Positions 33,329-42,215 of a stretch of 64,000 bases of DNA are shown piece after piece. A program made the translations under genes and the position numbers. The DNA is from Cupriavidus lacunae (GTDB taxonomy: Bacteria; Pseudomonadota; Gammaproteobacteria; Burkholderiales; Burkholderiaceae): contig NZ_QKWJ01000030.1 in NCBI RefSeq assembly GCF_003353055.1, positions 1-64,000 on the forward strand, given 5' to 3'. Positions within the stretch are counted from its first letter, which is position 1, and every line of letters starts with the position of its first letter. The notes under the pieces are model-generated. The model was not told where the DNA came from and did not search any database. It saw only the letters and a list, made by a program, of their open reading frames with translations.

Positions 33329-35593
33329 ATGAGCGAAACCGTGCTCGCAATCACCAAGGGCGTGCGCATCTTGCCGCACCTGACTGGCGCACTTGGCGTG
33401 GCCGTCGCCGCCGCGCCCGCGACGGCCCAGACGGCCTCCCAGACGCCACCGGGCACGGTTGAACTCCCCACTGTCACGGTCTCGGGCGCGAGCGAGTTCA
33501 AGGTCGACCACTCATCGTCGATCAAGAACCCGGAGGCGCTGCTCGATACGCCGCGCTCGATTACGGTCATTCCCCAGGAAGTGATTCAGAGCACGGGCTC
33601 GACCACCTTTACCGATGTCTTGCGCACGGTGCCTGGCATCGCTTTCGGCGCTGGCGAAGGTGGCAATCCGGTCGGCGACCGGCCGTTCATCCGCGGCTAC
33701 GACGCCCAGGCGAGCACGTTCCTTGACGGCTTTCGCGACATCGGCTCGCAAAGCCGCGAAGTCTTCAATATCGAATCCGTCGAGGTGACCAAGGGCCCCG
33801 CCGGGGCCTACGATGGCCGGGGTTCGGCGGGTGGCAGCATCAATATCACCAGCAAGTCGGCGAAGCTCGGCAACTTTGCCGAAGGCAATGTGGGCGTGGG
33901 CAACGCCGACTACAAGCGGGCCACGGTCGACGGCAACTGGCAGTTCGCCGAGCACGCGGCCTTCCGCCTGAATGCGATGTACCACGACTCCGACGTCGCG
34001 GGCCGCGACGCGACCCACCAGAACCGCTGGGGTGTGGCACCCACGGTCACGTTCGGCCTTGGCACGCCCACGCGCCTGACGATGTCGTACTACCATATGC
34101 AGACGGACGACATTCCCGATGTCGGCACTCCGTACAACAACCCGAACTTCAATGCCCGCACCGACGGCCGGGCGAGGACGCGTACCGCGGGTGACGGCTC
34201 GCCGGTGAATGTGCCGCGCAACACGTACTACGGCCTGCTCGACCGCGACTTCCGCAAGGATGTGGCGGACATGGGCACCATCCGCTTCGAGCACGATTTC
34301 AGCGACGCACTCAGGTTCCGCAACCAGACGCGCATGTCGCGCACGTCGCAGGACTTCATCTACACCCAGCCGGACGACAGCCAGGGCAACCTCTACTACG
34401 ACATGATCTGGCGGCGCGCCAATACGCGCATCAGCACCGCCAGGACGCTGTCGAACCAGACCGACCTCTCGGGCGAGTTCGTGACTGGCCCGGTCAGGCA
34501 CAAGTACGCCACCGGCATCGAGTTCTCGCGCGAGACCAGCAACAACGACACCTACACCGTCGCCACCGGCAGCAATCGCTGCCCGGCGGGCCCCGGCGCG
34601 GCAGGCGGCTACAACTGCACGACCCTCTACAATCCAAACCCCGGTGATCCGTGGGCGGGCTCCATCGCGCGCACCAACAACCCGAGCTACTCGCAGACGA
34701 ACACCACTTCCGCCTATGTGTTCGACTCCATGGAACTGGGCAAGCAATGGATGGTGAACGCCGGCCTGCGCTTCGACCGTTACGCCACGGAGTTCCTGTC
34801 GACGCGAGCCGCCGGCACCAACGTCCGCACCAGTTACTCGCGCGACGACAATCTCTTCAACTACCAGTTCGGCGTGGTCTACAAGCCTGCCGATAACGCA
34901 AGCGTCTATGTGTCCTATGGCACGTCGTCGACGCCCGCAGGCGCCTTCCTGGCGCAAGGCAGCGACAGCAACCCGTTGACCACCGGCTCGCAGCTCGCCC
35001 CGGAGAAGAACCGGGCATTCGAACTGGGTACTAAGTGGGATGTGCTGCGCAAGCGCCTGGCGCTGACGGCCGCGATCTTCCGCATTGAAACCACCAACGC
35101 ACGCATTACGCTGCAGGACGGCACCGCCGCCATGGCTGGCAACAAGCGCGTCGACGGTTTCGAGCTCGGCTTCTCGGGCAACGTGACCGATGACTGGGCG
35201 GTGTTCGGCGGCTACACGCACCTGAAGAGCGAGCTGCGCAACGCCGGCGGCGCGGGCGCGGCGTTCGGCCTGAGCAACGGCACCTCGTTCCCGAACACGC
35301 CGCAGGACAGCTTCAGCCTGTGGTCCACCTATCGCCTGTTCCCGAACTTCACGGTCGGCGGCGGCGCCTACTATGTATCGAAGGTCTGGGGCAGCGAAGT
35401 CAACAACAAGTGGGTCCCGGCCTACTGGCGCTTCGACGCAATGGCCTCGTACAAGATCAACAAGGCCCTCACGCTGCAGCTGAACGTGCAAAACCTGTTC
35501 AACAAGACGTATTACAGCCAGGCTTACCCCACGCACTACGCGACCATGGCCCCGGGTCGCTGGGCCATGCTCAACCTGAACGTCCGCTACTGA
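33329..35593 (+). CDS. TonB-dependent catecholate siderophore receptor (Fiu-like)
   Basis: A 754-residue outer-membrane receptor. A signal peptide ends near ATAQ (residue 34). A TonB box-like LPTVTVSG is followed by a plug domain (LLDTPRSITVIPQEVIQSTGSTTFTDVLRTVPGI...GDRPFIRGYDAQASTFLDGFRDIGSQSREVFNIESVEVTKGPAGAYDGRGSAGGSINI) and a 22-strand barrel ending in aromatic NLNVRY. No STN signalling domain is present, consistent with direct Fur control (box at 33281-33299). The closest type is the Fiu-like catecholate receptor. The Sel1 gene downstream is a common partner. Confidence 0.92.
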   Translation: MSETVLAITKGVRILPHLTGALGVAVAAAPATAQTASQTPPGTVELPTVTVSGASEFKVDHSSSIKNPEALLDTPRSITVIPQEVIQSTGSTTFTDVLRTVPGIAFGAGEGGNPVGDRPFIRGYDAQASTFLDGFRDIGSQSREVFNIESVEVTKGPAGAYDGRGSAGGSINITSKSAKLGNFAEGNVGVGNADYKRATVDGNWQFAEHAAFRLNAMYHDSDVAGRDATHQNRWGVAPTVTFGLGTPTRLTMSYYHMQTDDIPDVGTPYNNPNFNARTDGRARTRTAGDGSPVNVPRNTYYGLLDRDFRKDVADMGTIRFEHDFSDALRFRNQTRMSRTSQDFIYTQPDDSQGNLYYDMIWRRANTRISTARTLSNQTDLSGEFVTGPVRHKYATGIEFSRETSNNDTYTVATGSNRCPAGPGAAGGYNCTTLYNPNPGDPWAGSIARTNNPSYSQTNTTSAYVFDSMELGKQWMVNAGLRFDRYATEFLSTRAAGTNVRTSYSRDDNLFNYQFGVVYKPADNASVYVSYGTSSTPAGAFLAQGSDSNPLTTGSQLAPEKNRAFELGTKWDVLRKRLALTAAIFRIETTNARITLQDGTAAMAGNKRVDGFELGFSGNVTDDWAVFGGYTHLKSELRNAGGAGAAFGLSNGTSFPNTPQDSFSLWSTYRLFPNFTVGGGAYYVSKVWGSEVNNKWVPAYWRFDAMASYKINKALTLQLNVQNLFNKTYYSQAYPTHYATMAPGRWAMLNLNVRY

Positions 35594-35731
35594 CGGATCG
35601 CGGCGGCCCGCACGGGCCGCCCGCCGTGTGATCCCCCAGAGCGAAGGCCTGCCGCCTTCGCCCTTCTTCCGCAATACAAGTCCCTCCTGTTTGCCCTTTG
35701 CGGAGCACCTCCTCTGGCTCCGCGTCTTCCC

Positions 35732-36529
35732 ATGGACCTGCTTCCCTTCCCTATCGTCTCCCAGGGTGAACTCGATCACCTTGGCCCCGTCGGCCTGCGC
35801 GACAAGCTTGCCGGGCCGCCCCAGGCCGCGCTGGCCTGGCTCGGCGCCGCGGCCGCCGGCGGCACGCTGGCGGCACAGGCGCTGCTCGGCCAGTGGTTTC
35901 TCGAAGGGCGTGGCGTCGCCCGGGACGAGGCGCGGGCCTTTGCATGGTTCAAGCATGCCGCGCATGCCGGCCACGCGGGCGCGGCCAACCTGGCCGGGCG
36001 CTGCTACGAGAACGGCTGGGGCACCGCTGCCGACGAGACCGCCGCGGCCCACTGGTACACGGTGGCGGCAGAACGGGGATCGGACTGGGGCATGTACAAC
36101 CTGGCCACGTCGCTGGCGCTCGGCCGGGGCCTGGCGACTGACCTCCCTGCGGCCTTTGCCTGGTTCCGCAAGGCGGCGGACCTGGGACACGCCAAATCGC
36201 TCAATATCGTGGGTGGCTTCTACGAGGACGGCTGGGAAGTCTCGGCCGATGCCCGCATCGCGGCCGACTATTACCGCCGCGCCGCCGAAGCCGGCGATTT
36301 CCGCGGGCAGTTCAACTACGCCCGCGTGCTGGCGCTTGCCGGAGAGCATGCGGGCGCGGCGGCCTGGATCGCGCGCGCACCCGGCACCGCAACCTCCGCC
36401 TTCATCGAGAAGATGCTCGAATACCTGCGCCTGGCACCGCAGCCTGAACTGCGGCGCCTGCACGGCGTCGCGCAAACCGCAGCCATGAACTGCCGGAACG
36501 CCATGCCTTGCGCGCGGCAAACCGTCTGA
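35732..36529 (+). CDS. Sel1-repeat (TPR-like) protein
   Basis: A 265-residue soluble protein made of about five Sel1 repeats: A-x2-LLGQWFLEGRGVARDEARAFAWFKHAAHAGHAGAANLAGRCYENGWGTAADETAAAHWYTVAAERGS and so on. It probably acts as a protein-protein scaffold. In Burkholderiales such genes often follow a Fiu-type receptor, along with a piuC dioxygenase gene, which is absent here. The position 140 bp after the receptor suggests co-expression under iron limitation (inference). Confidence 0.8.
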   Translation: MDLLPFPIVSQGELDHLGPVGLRDKLAGPPQAALAWLGAAAAGGTLAAQALLGQWFLEGRGVARDEARAFAWFKHAAHAGHAGAANLAGRCYENGWGTAADETAAAHWYTVAAERGSDWGMYNLATSLALGRGLATDLPAAFAWFRKAADLGHAKSLNIVGGFYEDGWEVSADARIAADYYRRAAEAGDFRGQFNYARVLALAGEHAGAAAWIARAPGTATSAFIEKMLEYLRLAPQPELRRLHGVAQTAAMNCRNAMPCARQTV

Positions 36530-36608
36530 GCGCCACGCGATTGTCCGCGGCGACCGCGACAGCATTGCGCGAACACCTTGTCCCGTGGCCCGCACGCTGA
36601 TGGACCTC

Positions 36609-36728
36609 TCACCCCTTCACGCACACCTCCTGCCGCAACGTGTGCACAATCTCCACCAGGTCCGCCTGCGCCGCCATCACCGCGTCGATATCCTTGTAGG
36701 CCATCGGGATCTCGTCAATCACCGCCGC
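36609..36728 (-). pseudogene. Detached 3' end of an rtcB gene
   Basis: The minus strand reads the last 39 codons of rtcB (AVIDEIPMAYKDIDAVMAAQ onward to CVKG and a TGA). It differs from the intact rtcB end at 48581 by 5 bases over about 113 and by one residue (E for V near the end). Similarity stops abruptly upstream of codon -39. It is in the same orientation as the intact gene 12 kb away, so the two are direct repeats bounding the intervening block. Confidence 0.85.
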
Positions 36729-36818
36729 TCAGGTGCGCTCTCCCCGCCCTCTACGCCGAAATACTTCGAGTGGGGGGATGTCGCCTGAGCTTCCGTTGGC
36801 TCGAGGTGGCCTGCCCTC

Positions 36819-37622
36819 TCAATTCAGCCGGAAGGTAATCGCACCGAGCGGGCCGTAGTCGGCATGGAAGTCATCGCCCGCCGCCCCATGGACAGGGCGG
36901 GTGAAGGACCCAGCCAGCACCACTTCTCCGGCCTCGAGCGCTTCGCCCCAGGGAGCGAGCCTGTTAGCGAGCCACGCAACACCGTTGGCAGGATGATTCA
37001 ACACGGCGGCTGCAATCCCGGATTCCTCGATCACGCCGTTCTTGTATAGCAGCGCGCCGATCCAGCGCAGGTCCACCGCATCCGCTTTCACCGGGCGCCC
37101 GCCCATCACGATGCCGGCGTTTGCGGCGTTATCGGCGATGGTATCGATCACGCTGCGCATGGCCTTCGTGTGCCGGTCGAATTGCTCGATGCGGGCGTCA
37201 ATGATCTCGATGGCCGGCACGACATACTCGGTGGCAGCAAGAACATCGCAGAGCGTCACGGCCGGCCCTTGCAACCGGCGTCCGAGAATGAAGGCAAGCT
37301 CGACTTCAATGCGCGGCGCAATGAAGCGCGAAACAGGGATGTCGGTGCCGTTGTCGAAGAACATATCATCGAGCAGCGTGCCGTAGTCCGGCTCTGTGAT
37401 CTGGCTGGCCTGCTGCATGGCACGCGAGGTCAAACCAATCTTATGGCCACGCACGACGCGCCCTTCGTTCAGCTTCGTCCTGATCCAGGCCCTGGACACA
37501 GCGTAGCCATCCTCGATGGTCATCTCCGGGAAGCGCTTCGAGAATTGCTCGATCTGCCGTCGGTCCTTCTCGGCCGCGTGCAATTCGTCGGCCAGTTCTT
37601 GAATGAATTCGGGTGAAAACAT
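36819..37622 (-). CDS. 2-oxo-hept-3-ene-1,7-dioate hydratase-like (HpaH/MhpD family)
   Basis: A 267-residue FAH-superfamily hydratase. Many segments match HpaH: TIEDGYAVSRAWIRTKLNEGRVVRGHKIGLTSRAMQ, EPDYGTLLDDMFFDNGTDIP, PRIEVELAFILGR, DNAANAGIVMGGRPVK, VLNHPANGVAWLANRLAPWG. HpaH adds water to 2-oxo-hept-3-ene-1,7-dioate, giving the substrate of the HpaI aldolase, and an HpaI-like gene lies in the same block. It is the last gene of the bicupin-OCD-hydratase operon. The exact chain could instead be a 2-oxopent-4-enoate. Confidence 0.82.
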   Translation of the reverse strand: MFSPEFIQELADELHAAEKDRRQIEQFSKRFPEMTIEDGYAVSRAWIRTKLNEGRVVRGHKIGLTSRAMQQASQITEPDYGTLLDDMFFDNGTDIPVSRFIAPRIEVELAFILGRRLQGPAVTLCDVLAATEYVVPAIEIIDARIEQFDRHTKAMRSVIDTIADNAANAGIVMGGRPVKADAVDLRWIGALLYKNGVIEESGIAAAVLNHPANGVAWLANRLAPWGEALEAGEVVLAGSFTRPVHGAAGDDFHADYGPLGAITFRLN

Positions 37623-37646
37623 GTCGAGGTATCTTCCGGGATCAGG

Positions 37647-38639
37647 CTAGCGCAGCGTTGCCGTCACAGACAGCGGCATACGCGAGGAATTGCCGCTGTC
37701 TGCGACGGCACGCTCGTAGGCAAGCCTGGCGACCGATAGATCTGATATCCCCATGCCCACTGCCTTGAACAGGCTGATGTCACAATCGTCCGGTCGCAGT
37801 GAGTCACCGGCAACAATGCGTTCCAGGGGAACGACGCGCTCCCACGAGCCATTTGTCGCGTCCACCCCAAAGTAGTCGGAGAACTCTCGCGATGCCTTCT
37901 GGACATTGGCCAGGTTGTCGACGGCGATAAAGCCGGCCCGTTCAAATACGTCCTGATGGAACTCGGCGTTGCCCGGGAGAATTGCTCCCACGGCGTTCAG
38001 GTGCGCGCCTCGCGAGAGTAGCTTGCCGGAAAGAAAAGGAGTCTGCGCACGCGTCACCAGCGTCACGATGTCAGCGCCATCCACAGCGGAATCCAACGTC
38101 GATGCAACGTTGACCTCCGCGGCGTACTGGGATCGGACTTGCCCGGCAAAAGCCAGCCGTTTCTCCGGTGTCGGGCTCCAGACGCGAATCCGCGTAAGTG
38201 GCCGCACCGCGTTGATTGCGGCCACTTGCATCAACGCCTGCCGTCCCGTTCCGATGATTGCGAGATCGCCTGCAGCCAGGTTGGCCATCCACTTGGTTCC
38301 GAGGCCTGTGATCGCGGAGGTCCTCAGTTGGCCAAGGACATTCGCTTCCATCATGGCCAGCATCCGGCCTTCCGTTGCATCGAATAGCACGAACACCGCT
38401 TTGGCGCCGCGCTTTGTATGAATCCAGTTCTTGAAGCCGCAGTACCCGGCCACTGGGAGGGCCGACCCGAGCGAGTGCATCGAGGACCCGTCACCAAAGC
38501 TGCCAAGCGCCTTGGGCACATTGAAGCCGGATCCGGAAGCAAGGTCTAGCAGACCCGCTTCGAGCGCATAGATAGCGTCCTTCAGTGAAACGTGTGCGGC
38601 GACATCCTGTTCCGTCAGCCACATTGCGGAGTTTGTCAT
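37647..38639 (-). CDS. Ornithine cyclodeaminase / mu-crystallin family protein
   Basis: A 330-residue Rossmann protein. The dinucleotide site is LAIIGTGRQALMQVAAINAVRPLTRIRVWSPT, with TEGRMLAMMEANVLGQLRTSAITGLGTKWMA before it and HLNAVGAILPGNAEF after it. Family members reduce imines or cyclise amino acids with NAD(P)H. Within an aromatic pathway it hints at a nitrogen-containing substrate or an imine intermediate. The start at 38639 follows GGATCTGAAC. It lies 19 bp after the bicupin gene. Confidence 0.82.
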   Translation of the reverse strand: MTNSAMWLTEQDVAAHVSLKDAIYALEAGLLDLASGSGFNVPKALGSFGDGSSMHSLGSALPVAGYCGFKNWIHTKRGAKAVFVLFDATEGRMLAMMEANVLGQLRTSAITGLGTKWMANLAAGDLAIIGTGRQALMQVAAINAVRPLTRIRVWSPTPEKRLAFAGQVRSQYAAEVNVASTLDSAVDGADIVTLVTRAQTPFLSGKLLSRGAHLNAVGAILPGNAEFHQDVFERAGFIAVDNLANVQKASREFSDYFGVDATNGSWERVVPLERIVAGDSLRPDDCDISLFKAVGMGISDLSVARLAYERAVADSGNSSRMPLSVTATLR

Positions 38640-38658
38640 GTTCAGATCCGATCGACGA

Positions 38659-39759
38659 TTAAGCACCCGCTTGACGCGGACCCACATAGCCTGTCTGCCC
38701 CGATTCGGAGCCAAGCGTGAGAATGGGCCCATCCATGCGCTCCTGCCAGATGAGAGATTCCATGCCGATATGCAATGGATGATCCTGGACCGTTAGCACC
38801 CTGGCACCATCTGGCCCGATGAAATGGGCATGCTCCGACCACGCCGGCGCGGAAAGCAGAAGGTCTCCGGCCTGCCATTCAATCGTTTTTCCGTCGACGA
38901 TGCTCTTGCCACTGCCCTCGAAGTGATAGTTCATCGCTACGGAACTATGGCGATGGCCTCGGTCAGCGGGGCGAGGGGGGGAGCCGGCGGGCGCGGACGA
39001 GATGGTCGCGAAGAAACTATGGGTCGTGCCATTGCGACGCCCGGTGGCCGGGTTATAGAGCAGCATGATTCCGCGACGGTCGTCCCCCGGGCTCTGCGAA
39101 ACGTACTCCGAGACGTCTTTCCACGGCCAATGGAGGCCTTTGCTATCAACTACCTGGATATCGGTCAGGAACTCATAGCCGCGCAACCGCGCACCGGCCT
39201 CGCCGATCTGGACATCGGGTGCGTTCTGACGTGTGTAACGTCGATCCGCAACTCGCGGCACCAGCACGGCCTTCATCGCCTCCGATGCACTCTCGAGGTA
39301 ATGGACGCCCAGTTTTTCAAGTAATGGCGCGTTCGAGTAGGTCAGGCGGATCCACAGTTCATCGCCATCGTTGCAATGGGAATAGAACTGCATCGACGGG
39401 ATCGTGCAAACATCCCAACGCTCCATGTGCGAGACTTCTTGTCCGGCTCGGACGATCCCGCGTCCGCTGATACAGAACTCAATCTGATTCGAATTGCGGC
39501 GAATCGGCACAGTCGATTCACCAGGCTTCAGTACGTTGATCGTGACGTCCACACCAGGGGAGAAGCCAAGCCCCGGCGCCTGCGATTGCGGATGCACGAT
39601 CGACGCTGCGCGCCGCCCGTCATCAGGCCTGGATTCATCGGCCAGCCGTTCGACCTCCCGCGCAATCGCTTCGCGTGGCACCCGCAGCGGCTCCCATACC
39701 CTGGGCGCGTTCGACTTAGTGCCGCTGACGTTGATAAGGCGGCATGCCAGATCACTCAT
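38659..39759 (-). CDS. Bicupin dioxygenase (gentisate 1,2-dioxygenase superfamily)
   Basis: A 366-residue protein with two cupin domains. In the first (about residues 70-130), the place of the H-x-H metal motif reads PIRRNSNQ (R87-R88), so the usual ligands are missing. In the second (about 255-310) the motif is intact: GHRHSSVAMNYHFEGSGKSIVDG (H259, H261) and WSEHAHF (H300, H302). In known gentisate dioxygenases the iron sits in the first cupin, so here the catalytic site appears to have moved to the second. It probably opens the ring of a hydroxylated aromatic acid. AGGAG precedes the start, and the LysR site at 39813-39857 lies upstream. Confidence 0.78.
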   Translation of the reverse strand: MSDLACRLINVSGTKSNAPRVWEPLRVPREAIAREVERLADESRPDDGRRAASIVHPQSQAPGLGFSPGVDVTINVLKPGESTVPIRRNSNQIEFCISGRGIVRAGQEVSHMERWDVCTIPSMQFYSHCNDGDELWIRLTYSNAPLLEKLGVHYLESASEAMKAVLVPRVADRRYTRQNAPDVQIGEAGARLRGYEFLTDIQVVDSKGLHWPWKDVSEYVSQSPGDDRRGIMLLYNPATGRRNGTTHSFFATISSAPAGSPPRPADRGHRHSSVAMNYHFEGSGKSIVDGKTIEWQAGDLLLSAPAWSEHAHFIGPDGARVLTVQDHPLHIGMESLIWQERMDGPILTLGSESGQTGYVGPRQAGA

Positions 39760-39812
39760 CTCAATCTCCTGTCATTCGATTGATCGAGAATAGAATTGGC
39801 ACCATCATTATT

Positions 39813-39857
39813 CCACTGAACAATATGAAGCATGAATATTCACTAAAGTAATTATGG
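39813..39857. promoter_or_regulatory. Shared LysR-type site upstream of the bicupin operon
   Basis: CCACTGAACAAT, a spacer, then AATATTCACTAAAG and TAAT-TATGG form a 45-bp element almost identical to the one at 44766-44809 next to the LysR gene. The core ATTCACTRAA carries the T-N11-A dyad expected of LysR boxes. It lies 54 bp upstream of the bicupin start codon. Confidence 0.65.
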
Positions 39858-40051
39858 TAGCCGCGATTATCCTGACGGTCGGCGGTGCAGTTACGGGCTC
39901 TGTTTCCCTATCGGCCGCGATCCGTCGCCGCAACAATCCAACGATTCAGCGATTAATCTCGGACGAGGAAGACGCATGCCGCAGCAGGCCGAGTGCAAGC
40001 CCCTGAGCACCGCCCAGGACTCAAGCACCCGAGTCTCAGGTCATCCTTTCA

Positions 40052-41017
40052 CTAGAGATCGATGACAAGCCTCGGCGACTTGGCACGCGAGCAACACGGC
40101 AGGAACTTGTCGTTGGCTGCCTGCTCATCCGGCAAAAGGTATAGGTCCCTGTGATCGACCAGACCGTCGATCACGCCTGTCAGGCAGGTGCCGCACACCC
40201 CCTGGCGGCACGATGTTGGAATTTCCACACCGATCGCGGCGAGCGCGTCGACGCATGTCTGCTCTGCCTCGACACGAATGACGCGGCCGCTTTGACGCAA
40301 CTCGAGTTCAAAGCCGCTGTCGCCGGTTGAGCTGCTTTGCTGGCCCGCGAAATATTCGAAGTGAATCTGTGCGTCGCTCCACCCTATGGCGCGCGCGGAG
40401 GCGCACACAGTATCGAGAAAGCCGTTAGGCCCACACACGTAAAGGTGGGTCTGCGCCCCGGGGTGTGCGAGCGTCGCGGCAAAGTCCAGCTTCTGCTCGG
40501 CGGCACCATCATCGAAGTGGAAGCGAACCTTGGACGCAAACGCACTGCCGAGCAGGCGACGCATGAACGCTGTTCGAGCCTGCGAACGAGTGCAATAGTG
40601 GAACTCGAAGTCGGCACCGATCGCCGCCAATCGATCTGCCATGGCAATGATTGGGGTGACGCCGATCCCGCCAGCGAACAGCAGGCTGCGAGCCGCGCCT
40701 TCGTTGAGCCGAAAGTGATTCTTTGGCTGGCCGATTCTGAGTACATCCCCCTCATTGACCAGCTCGTGCATCGTTCTTGATCCGCCGCGCGATGCCGCGT
40801 CGTGAAGCACACCTATATGGTATGCATTGACGGCCTGTGGCGGTCCGCACAGCGAATACTGCCGCACAAGACCACCGGGCAGGTGGACGTCGATGTGGGC
40901 GCCGGCATCAAACGGAGGGAGAGTTCCCCCGGTAGGCACGAGGCAAAAGCCGGCAATGCCTTCAGCTTCGACTGTCTTTCGTGCAACGCGAACCTCGATC
41001 AACGACTCGGTGTCCAT
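40052..41017 (-). CDS. Oxygenase reductase (phthalate dioxygenase reductase / VanB type)
   Basis: A 321-residue electron-transfer protein. An FMN/ferredoxin-reductase domain (RQYSLCGPP flavin motif) is followed by an NAD-binding domain (LLFAGGIGVTPIIAMADRL, YVCGPNGFLD) and a C-terminal plant-type [2Fe-2S] domain with C-x4-C-x2-C-x29-C (TSCRQGVCGTC ... LPCCSRA). It passes electrons from NAD(P)H to the Rieske oxygenase encoded just upstream on the same strand, with a gap of about 108 bp. Confidence 0.92.
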   Translation of the reverse strand: MDTESLIEVRVARKTVEAEGIAGFCLVPTGGTLPPFDAGAHIDVHLPGGLVRQYSLCGPPQAVNAYHIGVLHDAASRGGSRTMHELVNEGDVLRIGQPKNHFRLNEGAARSLLFAGGIGVTPIIAMADRLAAIGADFEFHYCTRSQARTAFMRRLLGSAFASKVRFHFDDGAAEQKLDFAATLAHPGAQTHLYVCGPNGFLDTVCASARAIGWSDAQIHFEYFAGQQSSSTGDSGFELELRQSGRVIRVEAEQTCVDALAAIGVEIPTSCRQGVCGTCLTGVIDGLVDHRDLYLLPDEQAANDKFLPCCSRAKSPRLVIDL

Positions 41018-41125
41018 CTTCTGCGGTCTTCCGTTGTACTTGAGTGAGCCTGTGGCTGTGAGGCCAAGCGATGCGCATGCGGTTGGCGCTAAGCGCTACA
41101 CCTCTCAGCCCCTGGGCGGAGCAAA

Positions 41126-42202
41126 TCAACCTGAAAGCGTGCGCCGTACCGCGTCAAGCGGGATGCTGACTTCGCCGCAAGCCTTTGTCTCTTCGTCAAT
41201 CAGCTTTGAAAGAAGCCGTCGCGCACGCACCGCCGCGGCGTCCGTCGGCAACAATACGGGCCGCAGCGCGAGTGGATCCGTTTCCTCGCCCATCATCCTT
41301 GCTGTTGCCTCAATGATTGGCTTATCCTGCTCACTGAATCCCACTCGCTGCCATTCCCGGATCTTCTCGTCGATCAAGGGATCGCCGACCGCGTAGTTCC
41401 TGGAGTGGGCAAACAGGTAGTGAGACGATCTTTCGGTTTCAGGGGTGACGATGTGAACACCGAAACTGCGCTGTCCCTCTTCCCTTGGCCTGCCCGGCAA
41501 GGTAATGCCAACGTCATTGGTAACAACTGACGGAACGCGCCAGGTGGAATCGAGCCAATAGTCGACGACGTCGATCTCCGCCGGCACACGAGAGCGAAGC
41601 GCGGGGGGAACGCTGCTATTGGGGATGGACAGGCGATTCGTGACATCGTTGCCATTCTGCTCCACGGCGACTTTCGCATCGTCGAAGTTATTAGACATCA
41701 GGCGATCTCCGTGAACGAACTGTGCATGGCTAAGGTCGATGAGGTTGTCCACGCCGAGCATGTAGTTCGCCTGCATGCCCATATATCCTCGAACATGCCC
41801 GAGGTCGTCGCGTAGCAGATGCGAAAGATCGGGGATCTTGTCTTCGTCCGCTGCGTCGGGATCACCCGGCCATAGCCATACGAGTCCCCAACGCTCCGCG
41901 ATCCTATACTTGGGAACACGGGCATTCATGGGAATCCGGCCTCCGCCGTGCGGATTGTGGACGCATGTGCCACTCTTGTCGAACCGTAGGCCGTGATACG
42001 GGCACTCGAGCGTATCGTCGACAATTTTCCCCATTGCCAGCGGTGCGAATCGATGCGGACAGCGACCGCCGATAGCAGCCAACCGGCCAGCACCGTCACG
42101 AAAGAACACAATCGCGTCGTTCAAGATCCTGCGCCCGAATGGTGTGCTCTCGACTTCGTCGGACCATGCCACCGCATACCAGGTGTTTCTCAGCCAAGAC
42201 AT
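41126..42202 (-). CDS. Rieske non-heme iron oxygenase, alpha subunit (VanA/phthalate type)
   Basis: A 358-residue aromatic-ring oxygenase. The Rieske cluster ligands are C48/H50 and C67/H70 (RCPHRFAPLAMGKI..LECPYHGLRF). The mononuclear iron site is DNLIDLSHAQFVHGD. The start is the ATG at 42202 after a GGAGGAACCCA. It groups with one-subunit hydroxylases and demethylases acting on aromatic acids (VanA, phthalate 4,5-dioxygenase, dicamba demethylase). The substrate is unknown; partners are the reductase downstream and the Bug receptor upstream. Confidence 0.92.
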   Translation of the reverse strand: MSWLRNTWYAVAWSDEVESTPFGRRILNDAIVFFRDGAGRLAAIGGRCPHRFAPLAMGKIVDDTLECPYHGLRFDKSGTCVHNPHGGGRIPMNARVPKYRIAERWGLVWLWPGDPDAADEDKIPDLSHLLRDDLGHVRGYMGMQANYMLGVDNLIDLSHAQFVHGDRLMSNNFDDAKVAVEQNGNDVTNRLSIPNSSVPPALRSRVPAEIDVVDYWLDSTWRVPSVVTNDVGITLPGRPREEGQRSFGVHIVTPETERSSHYLFAHSRNYAVGDPLIDEKIREWQRVGFSEQDKPIIEATARMMGEETDPLALRPVLLPTDAAAVRARRLLSKLIDEETKACGEVSIPLDAVRRTLSG

Positions 42203-42215
42203 TGGGTTCCTCCAA

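Noticed and set aside
33512..36595. 1027-codon minus-strand open frame opposite the TonB receptor and Sel1 genes
   Set aside because: It spans two well-recognised plus-strand genes and the gap between them; no family motif is visible.
36609..36728. rtcB fragment interpreted as a recent transposition footprint
   Set aside because: No transposase, inverted terminal repeats or target-site duplication is visible; the island-boundary explanation fits better.
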